A DNA stretch of 64,000 bases. Origin: Sulfurivermis sp041678005 (GTDB lineage Bacteria > Pseudomonadota > Gammaproteobacteria > Thiohalomonadales > Thiohalomonadaceae). A model generated the notes under the pieces. The model made no database searches and was not told the DNA's origin. It was given only the letters and a program-made list of their open reading frames with translations. Location of the stretch: the NCBI GenBank assembly GCA_041678005.1, contig JBAYOW010000002.1:1-64000 (forward strand). Reading direction: 5' to 3'. The position numbers and the translations under genes are program-made. How positions within the stretch are numbered: the first letter of the stretch is position 1; every line of letters begins with the position of its first letter. Shown piece by piece: positions 23,956 through 32,756 of the stretch.

Positions 23956-25257
23956 ATGCGTCCTGCCCTGTATAAATTTCTGTTTTTGCTCATCATCGGC
24001 TGGAGCGCCCTGCTCAATGCACAGCCGCAGATCCAGCACTGGCAAACCGCTAATGGTGGCCGGGTCTATTTTGTTGCCGCACATGAACTGCCAATGGTGG
24101 ATATCGGGCTAAGCTTTGATGCTGGCAGTGCGCGTGATGCCACTTCTGGCACTGCTAATCTGACTGCCGGTCTGCTCACTGAAGGTGCCGGCCAGCTCGA
24201 TGCCAATGCCATTGCCGAACATTTCGATCAACTGGGTGCACAAATAAATAGCAGTGCAGGACGTGATTATGCCAGCCTCAGCCTGCGTAGCCTGGTCGAT
24301 CCACAACTACTGCAACCTGCACTCGACACTTTCAAACTGATTTTGCAATCACCCAGCTTTCCAGCCAATGCATTCGAACGCGAACGCCAGCGCGTACTGA
24401 TCGGCCTGCAAGCCCAGGAACAAAATCCCGCTGCACTGGCCGATCGCGCCTTTTACCGGGCACTTTATGGCGATCATCCATACGCCCAGCCAATCAGCGG
24501 TACAACACAAAGCGTAGGCTCACTACGGCGCGAGGATTTGCTCCAGCATTACCGCCAGTATTACGTCGCCGACAACGCGATCCTGACCATCGTCGGCGAC
24601 TTGACGCACACTGCTGCCGTCGAGATAGCCGAGCAGCTACTGGGACAACTACCCACAGGCAAGCGGCCAGCCGCACTGCCAGAGGTAAGCCCCGGCGATG
24701 AGCAATACATCGACATCAAACACCCTTCCAGTCAAACACACCTGCTGTTAGGCCAGCCTGTCTTGCGGCGCGGTGATCCGGATTATTTTGCCCTGTATGT
24801 CGGCAACCACATCCTCGGCGGCTCCGGCCTGATCTCACGGATTTCTGAGGAAGTGCGGGAAAAGCGTGGCCTGGCCTACAGCGCCTACAGCTATTTTCTG
24901 CCCATGCGCGTGGCTGGCCCATTCCAGCTTGGTGCACAAACCCGCAATGAGTCAGCTGAGGAAACACTGCAAGTCTTGCGCGCCACCCTGGAACGTTATC
25001 GCAACGAAGGCCCGACAGCTGAGGAGCTAACTGCTGCCAAACAAAATATCACCGGCGGCTTTCCACTCAACATCGACAGTAATAGCAAGATTGCCGGTTA
25101 TCTGACCATGCTTGCCTTCTACGGCCTGCCGCTGGATTATCTCGACCATTTCATCGACAACATTAACGCTATTAGCAGCGAACAGATCCGCTCCGCCTTC
25201 CAGCGCCGCGTCGATCCTGCTAGCTTGGTGACGGTGCGTGTAGGTAATGCCCCTTAA
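23956..25257 (+). CDS. M16-family peptidase-like protein, non-catalytic partner
   Basis: A 433-residue secreted protein with an N-terminal signal peptide (cleavage after about residue 22, LLNAQ). It is homologous to M16 peptidases over its full length, but the HxxEH position reads LTAGLLTEGAGQLDANAIAEHF, so no zinc can be bound. The C-terminal domain keeps the substrate-contact region (EVREKRGLAYSAYSYF). It should pair with the active subunit encoded upstream, as in other alpha/beta M16 systems. The downstream rsmD is 26 bases away and may be in the same operon. Confidence 0.92.
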   Translation: MRPALYKFLFLLIIGWSALLNAQPQIQHWQTANGGRVYFVAAHELPMVDIGLSFDAGSARDATSGTANLTAGLLTEGAGQLDANAIAEHFDQLGAQINSSAGRDYASLSLRSLVDPQLLQPALDTFKLILQSPSFPANAFERERQRVLIGLQAQEQNPAALADRAFYRALYGDHPYAQPISGTTQSVGSLRREDLLQHYRQYYVADNAILTIVGDLTHTAAVEIAEQLLGQLPTGKRPAALPEVSPGDEQYIDIKHPSSQTHLLLGQPVLRRGDPDYFALYVGNHILGGSGLISRISEEVREKRGLAYSAYSYFLPMRVAGPFQLGAQTRNESAEETLQVLRATLERYRNEGPTAEELTAAKQNITGGFPLNIDSNSKIAGYLTMLAFYGLPLDYLDHFIDNINAISSEQIRSAFQRRVDPASLVTVRVGNAP

Positions 25258-25282
25258 CGCCCTAATGGAATATGTGAATTAA

Positions 25283-25846
25283 ATGTCACGCCGCAGCTCA
25301 AATCAACTACGCATCATCGGCGGCACCTGGCGCAGCCGCCGGATAGCCTTTCCCAATGTGGCAGGGCTGCGCCCCAGTCCTGATCGCGTGCGTGAAACAC
25401 TATTCAACTGGCTGGCACCCATCATCGAAGGCAGCTGCTGCCTTGACCTTTACGCTGGCAGCGGCGCACTAGGTATGGAGGCCCTTTCGCGTGGTGCCGC
25501 TAGCGTCACCTTCGTCGATGCCGATCATCTTGTCATTCAGCAACTGCAAACCAACCTCAAACACCTTGGTGCGACCCAGGCCAAGGTCGAGCTACGTGAT
25601 GTGCCAACGTTTCTGCAAGGCCCGCCACAGGCGTATGACATCGTCTTTCTTGACCCGCCGTTTTGCCAAAACCTGCTGCCAGATTGCCTGGCGCGGCTTA
25701 GCCATGGCTGGCTTGCTGCAGGTGCCAGGATCTATGTGGAAAGTGAGGCAGAGCTGGAACTGGTATTGCCTGAGGGCTGGGAAATCCTGCGCAGCAAACA
25801 AGCTGGTCAACTACGCTACAGCCTGCTGACCTGGCAAAAAATATAA
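25283..25846 (+). CDS. rsmD: 16S rRNA (guanine(966)-N(2))-methyltransferase
   Basis: A 187-residue SAM-dependent methyltransferase that modifies G966 of 16S rRNA. It has RIIGGTWRSR, the SAM loop CCLDLYAGSGALGMEALSRGA, and the amino-methyltransferase motif DIVFLDPPF. coaD follows 10 bases later; rsmD-coaD is a widely conserved pair. Confidence 0.96.
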   Translation: MSRRSSNQLRIIGGTWRSRRIAFPNVAGLRPSPDRVRETLFNWLAPIIEGSCCLDLYAGSGALGMEALSRGAASVTFVDADHLVIQQLQTNLKHLGATQAKVELRDVPTFLQGPPQAYDIVFLDPPFCQNLLPDCLARLSHGWLAAGARIYVESEAELELVLPEGWEILRSKQAGQLRYSLLTWQKI

Positions 25847-25855
25847 GGAACCACC

Positions 25856-26335
25856 ATGCCAAATATTGCCCTTTACCCAGGCACCTTCGACCCGATCACC
25901 AATGGCCATACCGACATCATTGAACGGGCAGCGCGTTTGTTTGACAAGGTCATCGTGGCGATCGCCGCCAGTGCCAAAAAGCAGCCTACCTTCAGTCTGG
26001 CTGAGCGCATTGATCTGGCACAGGCCGTATTGTCAGAGTTACCCAATGTCGAGGTATGCGGCTTTGATACACTTTTGGCAGATTATGCACAGCAGCGTGG
26101 GGCGCAGGTTATTTTACGCGGCCTTCGTGCCGTGGCTGATTTTGAGTATGAATTTCAATTGGCCAGCATGAATCGGCGACTGGCCCCTGAGGTGGAAACC
26201 ATGTTTCTGACTCCGGCAGAAGGCTATGTCTTTATCTCCTCCAGCCTGGTCAAGGAAGTGGCTGCATTGGGCGGTAATGTCGCCCCCTTTGTCCACCCAA
26301 AGGTAATGGCTGCACTACAAAACAGTTTGCGCTAA
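25856..26335 (+). CDS. coaD: Phosphopantetheine adenylyltransferase
   Basis: Fourth step of coenzyme A synthesis, transferring AMP from ATP to 4'-phosphopantetheine. The 159-residue protein has the TxGH motif in YPGTFDPITNGHTDII and the ISSSLVKEVA motif near the C-terminus, both diagnostic. It follows rsmD with a GGAACC ribosome site. The ferredoxin gene downstream may share the transcript. Confidence 0.97.
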   Translation: MPNIALYPGTFDPITNGHTDIIERAARLFDKVIVAIAASAKKQPTFSLAERIDLAQAVLSELPNVEVCGFDTLLADYAQQRGAQVILRGLRAVADFEYEFQLASMNRRLAPEVETMFLTPAEGYVFISSSLVKEVAALGGNVAPFVHPKVMAALQNSLR

Positions 26336-26390
26336 TATAACGCGCATCGTTCATGGGTGCGATGGCACCCGTCAGTAAGAGGTAAAACCA

Positions 26391-26642
26391 ATGGCACTTA
26401 TGATTACCGATGAATGCATCAACTGCGATGTGTGCGAGCCTGAATGTCCCAATGCCGCCATTTCACAGGGTGATGACATTTATGTTATCGACCCTAATCT
26501 CTGCACGGAGTGTGTTGGCCACTATGACACGCCACAGTGCGTCGAGGTCTGCCCGGTGGATTGCATTCCCAAGGATCCCAACCGTGTGGAATCACCAGAA
26601 GAACTCCTGGCTAAATACGAACGCCTGCAAAAGGCCGGTTGA
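26391..26642 (+). CDS. YfhL-type 2[4Fe-4S] ferredoxin
   Basis: An 83-residue electron carrier. The first cluster motif is CINCDVCEPECP, followed by CTECVGHYDTPQCVEVCPVDCI for the second, with the extra insertion between cysteines that marks the YfhL/Allochromatium-type ferredoxin, which has unusually low potential. It ends in a short helix (SPEELLAKYERLQ). It often lies next to coaD in gammaproteobacteria, as here. A strong hairpin follows the stop. Confidence 0.95.
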   Translation: MALMITDECINCDVCEPECPNAAISQGDDIYVIDPNLCTECVGHYDTPQCVEVCPVDCIPKDPNRVESPEELLAKYERLQKAG

Positions 26643-26658
26643 TAATCCATACGCCTCT

Positions 26659-26693
26659 GATTACGCCCGCCAGGCATTCTGGCTGGCGTAATC
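26659..26693. terminator. Bidirectional terminator-like hairpin
   Basis: GATTACGCC-C-GCCAG and CTGGC-T-GGCGTAATC form a 14-bp stem with one internal mismatch and a short loop, followed by TTTCC on the plus strand. It lies between the converging ferredoxin and membrane protein genes and could end both transcripts. Confidence 0.7.
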
Positions 26694-26698
26694 TTTCC

Positions 26699-28005
26699 TC
26701 AAACTCCCTGTATGCCCGCCTTGTGCAAGACTTGGCGATAGAGGCGCATGGCGGAGAACAAGTTCCACCACTGCACGGCAAAGGCTGCGAACAGCAACAT
26801 GAATGCTGGATAAAACATCCATGCCCACTGCATACCAGACAACAGCGAAATAACTGCTGCCGCATGCAAGTAAAGATGTCGACGCGCCTGGCGGCCAGTA
26901 ATTAGCTGGCGCATGGTGGGCAGATCACCCTGCCACTGACCGGCTTGCTGCATGCGATTGTTCAGATGCAGCCAAACCAGAAAAGGCACAATTTTGTAGA
27001 GCATGCCGCTAATCAGCGACACCCCAACACCAACCACCACCAATAGCCACCACCAAAACTGAAATAAATGTGGCGACAGTAATCCAGGTGAAAATTGCTG
27101 CAGCAACCACAAGCCAGCAGCGGCCAGCAAACAGGCCAGACCCAGATACCAGAAATCCACAGTAACATCCGGCAGCCGACGTAACGTCGACGCTGCAAAC
27201 GCAAGGTCACCAGCGCAAAGACCACGAAGACCATGGCCAAACCCAGCGCCAGCAACCAGGCCAACTCTACTGCCTGACTGAATAATAACGACCAGGTAGC
27301 CAATAAAATCACAGCAACCCAAGGCAGCCAGCGGCGTAATTGCGGGTGGTACTCGGCGGTAATCTGAAACATCGGCACCACCTGATAGGCCACGCCTACA
27401 ACCAGCAAACCCATCCAGCCCAGCAACCCCCAACCCAGGTGCAGATCGACCAGCAACATGCGACTGCCCAGGCTACTGTCCAGATGCGTCAACACTAACC
27501 ACAGACCAAGTATCAACGTGATGGCAAGGGCGAGGAGCGCCAGCCGCATCGCCACCACAGTCTCATGCACCGAACCAGCACGCCACAGGGCAAGCCCAAC
27601 GACCACCACAAAACCACCAATGGCCAGCGCCAAAACCAAACCAGCGCCGACAAACCAAATGGCGGTATTAAGCAAAAAGGCTGTGACTAGCAGCAACGTC
27701 CCCACCACTAACAGGCCATGTATCACACGCGCCACTATTAAAGGCCGACGCAGCTGCACACCGACCAAAACCGGTAGCATTTGCAGCATAGCGCCAAACA
27801 TGACCATGCTTAGATAGCCCAGGGTAAATAAATGTGTAAAGGCCAACACCCCAGGCTGCCAGCGGGAGCTCATAGCCTCAGGGCCCAGCCAAAGTGCGAG
27901 CAAGACAGCCGCCAACGCAAATAGCGGTGCAGTGAGAAAAAAACGCAAGGGTACGGTGATGGGTGGCGTCTGTTCCAGACTGAGCAGGGCCACGCTGGGA
28001 GTCAT
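26699..28005 (-). pseudogene. Polytopic membrane protein, possibly haem-binding (NnrS/oxidase subunit I-like), frameshifted
   Basis: Two overlapping minus-strand frames together make one protein of about 435 residues. The first (from ATG 28005) has about eight membrane segments with conserved-looking histidines (FTHLFTLGYLSMVMFG; LLVDLHLGWGLLGWMG) and loses hydrophobic sense after VTLRLQRRR. The second picks up with LPDVTVDFWYLGLACLL and continues through three or four more segments (LISGMLYKIVPFLVWLHLNN) to a stop at 26699. The switch is at about 27175-27195 and needs a one-base deletion or two-base insertion. It follows the hemerythrin and DUF2249 genes, a context suggesting nitric-oxide or oxygen stress. 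It could be a true pseudogene, programmed frameshifting or a sequencing error. Confidence 0.75.
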
Positions 28006-28045
28006 GAATGATTCACCTCATTAATTACAAGGCTGGGGTCAGCGA

Positions 28046-28342
28046 TCAGGCACTCATCGGCCAGGCTGTCATAGATTTTGCAATCTGCATTGCCGATGTC
28101 TCGGCCAAGGCATCGTGCCGACGCCAAATGAAAACCTGACAAAAGCCACCCTGGATTCGCCGCGTGTCGTGGGCATAGCCACGCCGCTCCAGCTCTGCAT
28201 ACAGATGACAGGGTTGCATGCGATGGTGCATGCGCAGAAATTCGCCCTGCTGCAACTTTTCCACTGCCGCCAGGGTCAACAACAATGGTTCAGGTGCGGC
28301 CAAAGTACTGACATCAAGAATATGTTCGTGAGTTTGTGACAT
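28046..28342 (-). CDS. DUF2249 domain protein
   Basis: A 98-residue cytoplasmic protein. The ILDVSTLAAPEPLLLTLAAVEKLQQGEFLRMHHRMQPCHLYAELERRGYAH part resembles the TusA-like DUF2249 fold, with the conserved L-x-P-x(P/C) region here MQPCHLY. DUF2249 genes commonly neighbour hemerythrin and NnrS-type genes in denitrifiers. It lies 22 bases downstream of the hemerythrin gene and 41 upstream of the membrane gene, all likely one operon. Molecular function unknown. Confidence 0.8.
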   Translation of the reverse strand: MSQTHEHILDVSTLAAPEPLLLTLAAVEKLQQGEFLRMHHRMQPCHLYAELERRGYAHDTRRIQGGFCQVFIWRRHDALAETSAMQIAKSMTAWPMSA

Positions 28343-28363
28343 AAAAATACTACAGACAAGGTT

Positions 28364-28801
28364 TCAAGTATCAAGCGCGGACTGCATACGCTGCAACACA
28401 TCCTCTCCATCCAGCGCACGATCACTCATAGGATAAAGCATCTGCTCTTCCTTCATATTGTGCTGCTGCATAAGGATCAACAAAGTATCGGCCGTGCCAA
28501 GAAACTCATCCCTATCCCTGGCTTGCAAGGCCTCGTCCATACGCTGAAACAAGGAGCGCATCTGCCCATGCTCCATGCGCATCACCTGAGTCGGTCCCAT
28601 GGTGCTGCCGGTCGCCTCCTCAAAGGCAGGAAACAGGGCATTTTCCTCCATGCCAAAATGCTGCTCCATGGCCTGATGAAAATCATTATAAGACTCTGCA
28701 GCGGCCGCCCAGTCACCCTCGGCGACCAAACTTTCAGCCTCGGCAAACAGCTCATCGCAACGACGATGATCGCCTTCCATATAAGTCTTAATGGTACTCA
28801 T
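28364..28801 (-). CDS. Hemerythrin HHE-domain protein
   Basis: A 145-residue four-helix bundle with a full set of di-iron ligands: His12 in MEGDHRRC, then FHQAMEQHFGMEE, MRMEHGQM and QQHNMKEEQMLYPM. Such proteins bind O2 or NO or help repair iron-sulfur clusters (as YtfE/DnrN does). ATG 28801 is chosen because GAGGA precedes it by 9 bases; the longer frame starts inside the regulatory region. A DNR/FNR-type box lies 60 bases upstream, arguing for control by low oxygen or NO. Confidence 0.9.
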   Translation of the reverse strand: MSTIKTYMEGDHRRCDELFAEAESLVAEGDWAAAAESYNDFHQAMEQHFGMEENALFPAFEEATGSTMGPTQVMRMEHGQMRSLFQRMDEALQARDRDEFLGTADTLLILMQQHNMKEEQMLYPMSDRALDGEDVLQRMQSALDT

Positions 28802-28860
28802 ATTCAAAATCCTCATGCCAACTTTGGCAATATGATCGCATTTGCGGAAAAAACAACGCA

Positions 28861-28874
28861 TTGACCAATATCAA
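28861..28874. promoter_or_regulatory. FNR/DNR-family operator upstream of the hemerythrin operon
   Basis: TTGACCAATATCAA has the TTGAC-N4-ATCAA half-sites of Crp/Fnr-family activators, in the form used by NO-sensing DNR/NNR proteins. A class II start 41 bases from its centre would be at about 28826, leaving a 5' leader of about 25 bases. A TGCCAA/TTGGCA inverted repeat lies at the predicted start. Confidence 0.7.
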
Positions 28875-28995
28875 CAACACCGAGCTGTCCCGTGTGTTTC
28901 ACCTTGCTGCGCCAGCTTCGCGTGCGCAGGATGAAATAAACAGGCTAAAGTTGATGGTTAGACAGTAAGTTTGGTATTTCTGCAGGGGTAAATAC

Positions 28996-29898
28996 TTATG
29001 TCGCCGCCACTCTATCGAAATAACGGGCGCGGTAGAGTAGCCGTTGGCTGGTGGCAGGATCGTCACGGAAACCACTACGATCGTGCAGTACGTTGTTACT
29101 TATAAGGCCCATGCCTGATTCAAGTCGGCCACGAAAATAGTATGGCCTTCTGGCATCATCAAGCAACTTTTCCAGATGGGCGACGGCAGCCCTGCTCGCC
29201 TCATCCTGAAGCCATTCGATGTTACGCTTGCGCGCAGTGTAACGCATGTGCAGGCTATTGCTGTCGGCGTGCCAGGAAAACACGGGGCCTGTTGATGCCA
29301 TACGGGTGCCGCCCTCACTACTTGTGCCAGGCGGAATAGTCATCACATCATCCTGCATAAGCGCACCGATGAAGTCAGGGTTTTCATCGCGCAGCCAGAT
29401 ATAGGCGATCTCATGGTCAAGTAATTGATTATCACCACCCTCAGCAGCTGGATGCACGCAATGCAACATCAAACCACGAATCTGCTTTTCTGCCGTGTTG
29501 TAGTAACCATCCGTATGCCAGTTAATTGCCCTGTTCGTATAAGGAATATACCTGGCATGCTCGCCTTCCGGGTTGATAGTCAATGAACTAAGTCCATCAT
29601 CATCGGCGAGGTAATTACTATCCAGATTGCTCAGGCCAAGCTGCGCACCGAGCTTATGCAAAATAGCCTTATCCGGGTCATCGCCAGTGGCGGCAACATA
29701 GATCACCATATTGGTTTTTTGCAGGCGTTGCTGCAGCGCGGCATGCTCGCTCTGCGTCAAGATGCGGGGTTCATTTACCTCAACCACCAGCTCTTCCAGC
29801 CGCGTTGGATAATTCTCCAGCTTGGCATCGCGCCAGCGACGATAGGCGTCATCATTGTCCAGAGAAAAAGGAGAATCTTGCGGTAACTGCGCGTTCAT
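28996..29898 (-). CDS. TauD/TfdA-family Fe(II)/2-oxoglutarate dioxygenase-like protein
   Basis: A 300-residue protein with the double-stranded beta-helix iron site: NWHTDGYYN provides His and Asp of the facial triad, and a distal His lies in GLISNNVLHDRSGFRDD, followed by the arginine-rich RLLYRARYFDR for 2-oxoglutarate. The DKAILHKLGAQLGL and YTARKRNIEW segments are typical of a bacterial TauD-like group whose substrate is not known. ATG 29898 (MNAQLPQDS) has an AGG-type ribosome site; the longer frame upstream lacks one. The gene stands alone between the NO cluster and a repeat island. Confidence 0.85.
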   Translation of the reverse strand: MNAQLPQDSPFSLDNDDAYRRWRDAKLENYPTRLEELVVEVNEPRILTQSEHAALQQRLQKTNMVIYVAATGDDPDKAILHKLGAQLGLSNLDSNYLADDDGLSSLTINPEGEHARYIPYTNRAINWHTDGYYNTAEKQIRGLMLHCVHPAAEGGDNQLLDHEIAYIWLRDENPDFIGALMQDDVMTIPPGTSSEGGTRMASTGPVFSWHADSNSLHMRYTARKRNIEWLQDEASRAAVAHLEKLLDDARRPYYFRGRLESGMGLISNNVLHDRSGFRDDPATSQRLLYRARYFDRVAAT

Positions 29899-29991
29899 AA
29901 GTGCAACCTGTGGCCATGAAAAACTGAATTTAATAGTCGATATTATGTACCGTACCGACTGCTGGCAAAGTACTCTGGCAGATAATACCAA

Positions 29992-30425
29992 AAACCACCA
30001 ACAGGATAATTGGGGATATTTCTAGCCAGATGCGGCGTTAAGTAGTGCTGCGTATTGTCTACTTTTGCTTGACCAGAACAAATTCAGGAGGCCGCATGAA
30101 CGAAGATGAAAAGCCCCTCTCCCCTAGCCCCTCTCCCGCAAGCGAGAGAGGGGAGAAGTGCGCTTGACTCTGATCTGTCATTCCCGCGCAGGCGGGAATC
30201 CAGGAGTTCGGAAGAATTGGAGCTCCGTTTGTGTGGGTGACCGTGTCGGATGGCTTTTTAGGTGTGGTTTTTGCTTGTCTAACTTGAGTGCTCGTAACTT
30301 TGCAGATAAAAAATGTCGTCTTGCGATCCAGTTGGATAAGATTTAATCAACAATGCTGCATAAATATGGGGAGAGGCAGTTGATTCGCCGCGATCCTTCA
30401 GAGTCCAACCAGCATAAATATCCAT
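29992..30425. repeat. Intergenic region with repeat island 3
   Basis: Module A (CCTAGCCCCTCTCCCGC... form) lies at 30112-30156 and module B (CATTCCCGCGCAGGCGGGAA) at 30178-30203, in the same order and spacing as in island 2. The flanks hold nothing I can support. The 62-codon frame across it is repeat-derived. Confidence 0.75.
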
Positions 30426-32690
30426 CTATTTGGTCAGTGCCATAAATAGCTGTGGTAATTTTTCCGGCAGACGCTGGATGTTATCTACTACGGTATAACG
30501 GTAGCCAAAAATCTCGCCAACATAATCATCGGCCTTGTGATCAAGGCTGATGCAGAAGGTGAAGATGCCTTTTTGATCCAGCTCGCGCACGGCGCGGCGC
30601 GCATCCTCGATAAGCAATTTACTATCCTGCACATCCACATCGGCAGGTTCGCCGTCGGTAAGAATAAGTAGTAATTTCTTATCCGCCGCTTGTCCGTCCA
30701 AATAGTGGGCGGCATGGCGCATGGCGGCTCCCATGCGAGTTGACCATCCAGCCTGCATGGCAGCCAGGCGGGCCTTGACCTCGTCGTTCCAGGCTTCGCT
30801 ATAACCCTTGATATGCATATAGCGCACATCATGCCGCGTGTTGGAATGAAAACCACCAATGGCGAAGGGATCGCCCAGGTGTTCAATCGACCAGGCCAGC
30901 AAGGAGACGGCCTCTTGTGAAAGCTGCAGGATGGTTTGCTCGGTGCCTGCGATTTTTTCATTAAGCGATTCAGATAAATCAAGCAGCAAGGAGACGGCGA
31001 TGTTTCGTCCTGATGTGCGGTGACTCATATTGATGCGCGGGTCGGGTGTAACGCCGCTCATAAAATCGATCAGCGAGCGTATCGCCACATCAAGATCCAG
31101 CTCACTGCCTTCTTCCTGATAGCGGATGCGCACCTTGTCCTGTGGCTTGAGCAGATCGAGCATGCGCTTGAGCCGCTTGGCCAAGGCGCCGTGTTTTTGT
31201 AACAGGCGATCAATATCTGCTGCATTCCCTTTGGGATGCAGGGTTTCATACAGGCTGACCCAGTCAGGGCGGTAGGTCTGGGTGTTGTAATCCCATTCAG
31301 GATAATGACGTGGCGGTAGGGATTGTGGTTTAGATTCTTTTTTTAACTTCTTATCGGGATCATCAAAAAAATCTTCATCATCACTGTCTTCGATGTATTG
31401 CCACAGATGGCGATTATCATCGCGATAATCGATCACCGTGTTATCAAAATAAACCTTGGCAAACTGATCGCTTTGTCTGCGCGTGCGGGCAACAAATGAC
31501 AAGGCCAAATCAACCATCTCAGTTGTACTGGACTCCCCCGCTGCCATTAACTCACGAAAGCGTGCAGCAAACTCTAAAATATCGACATTGACATAGCCAT
31601 GTGTCTCATCAAGCATGGCGCGTGACATCATTACCAGGCGATGACGCAGGCAGGACATTACATCTGCATCACAGTCATGCTCGCCAGGATGTGGATGCAG
31701 GGCTAGAAACACGGATAGCAGGCCTGGGTACTCGCGGGCAAGCAGTATTTCAATGCGGCAGTCCTCAAAAAACTCCACTGCCAGACGCTGAAAAGGGCTG
31801 TAATTATCTGCAATAACTGCGCGACTCCAACGTCGGTGGCCGACCATATGGGCCAGCACCGCACGATAGCGATCAAGCCCACTTACGCCAGCACGACTGT
31901 CAAAGACATCCGGGATTCGTAGACCAAGCTTGTCGTAATAGGGGATTGGTTTGCGGATCTCATCATAAATGGTTGAGTACGGCACCAAGATGTCGCTATC
32001 GCGCCAGAGGCCACGCAAATAAAGATCCAGCTTGCGCTCAACGTCAGCAAACAAAACGCCGCGACGCTCGCGCTGTAACACAGCAAGACTATCCGCCAAC
32101 TCAAGCGCAAAATACTCCTGCTGCCGTTCTGGATGGTTGCCATAATTGCGTATGCCGTAGTCTGTCCAGTTACGCAGCCCTTCCATCGATAGCTGACGAA
32201 AAAGAAACGGTGCCTGATCAAAAAAGTCCACCAGCCCAGGGCTGGCAAAGGTGACTTGATGACCATGAATGGAACCGCTGGTACGCTGCATGAGATCCAG
32301 GGCAATCTCGATATAGCGGCATAATTGTTCGGCAGAATGCAACCGCCGCGCTACCGGTGCCAGACTTTGCAAAAAGGCTGCGATGGCTCGGCCATTGGGT
32401 GATTTCTGCATTACACGCACCGCATCCATCACCGGCTCCAGCACAACTTCGCCAAGGGTTTTAGCCACCAATGGCCATTGAGCCATAAACGCCAGCATCG
32501 GCTCATCACCTCGCCCCAAACGGCCAATGAAACCTGCTGCATCGAGATAGGCCGACAGACCCTCTCGCGACAGCACGGCGAGCGCCTCAGCCATGCAGTC
32601 TTCGAACATCTCGCGCGCCCTTGGGAAGCCGCTGCCCAATTGCTCCCAGTAGGCCTTCATCAAGGGGTGTTCGTATACGTTTTCATTCAT
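30426..32690 (-). CDS. cbbO: RuBisCO activase accessory protein CbbO
   Basis: A 754-residue adaptor that joins CbbQ to inhibited RuBisCO so that tight-binding sugar phosphates can be removed. The C-terminal third is a von Willebrand A domain with the metal site DLSES (in VSLLLDLSESLNEK) and the later LILTDGEPAD. The N-terminal part is helical, and an acidic linker (EDSDDEDFFDDPDKK) precedes the VWA region. It follows cbbQ by 66 bases, the standard cbbQ-cbbO order. The length fits the family (about 750-800). Confidence 0.95.
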   Translation of the reverse strand: MNENVYEHPLMKAYWEQLGSGFPRAREMFEDCMAEALAVLSREGLSAYLDAAGFIGRLGRGDEPMLAFMAQWPLVAKTLGEVVLEPVMDAVRVMQKSPNGRAIAAFLQSLAPVARRLHSAEQLCRYIEIALDLMQRTSGSIHGHQVTFASPGLVDFFDQAPFLFRQLSMEGLRNWTDYGIRNYGNHPERQQEYFALELADSLAVLQRERRGVLFADVERKLDLYLRGLWRDSDILVPYSTIYDEIRKPIPYYDKLGLRIPDVFDSRAGVSGLDRYRAVLAHMVGHRRWSRAVIADNYSPFQRLAVEFFEDCRIEILLAREYPGLLSVFLALHPHPGEHDCDADVMSCLRHRLVMMSRAMLDETHGYVNVDILEFAARFRELMAAGESSTTEMVDLALSFVARTRRQSDQFAKVYFDNTVIDYRDDNRHLWQYIEDSDDEDFFDDPDKKLKKESKPQSLPPRHYPEWDYNTQTYRPDWVSLYETLHPKGNAADIDRLLQKHGALAKRLKRMLDLLKPQDKVRIRYQEEGSELDLDVAIRSLIDFMSGVTPDPRINMSHRTSGRNIAVSLLLDLSESLNEKIAGTEQTILQLSQEAVSLLAWSIEHLGDPFAIGGFHSNTRHDVRYMHIKGYSEAWNDEVKARLAAMQAGWSTRMGAAMRHAAHYLDGQAADKKLLLILTDGEPADVDVQDSKLLIEDARRAVRELDQKGIFTFCISLDHKADDYVGEIFGYRYTVVDNIQRLPEKLPQLFMALTK

Positions 32691-32756
32691 GGCTTTATGG
32701 GCCTGGCTAATCTTGCAAGCTTGACGATAAAAAGGGCCAGATCATCCCAGCAGACT

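Noticed and set aside
30158..30346. 62-codon frame in island 3
   Set aside because: Begins inside module A/B sequence; similar frames appear wherever the modules occur.
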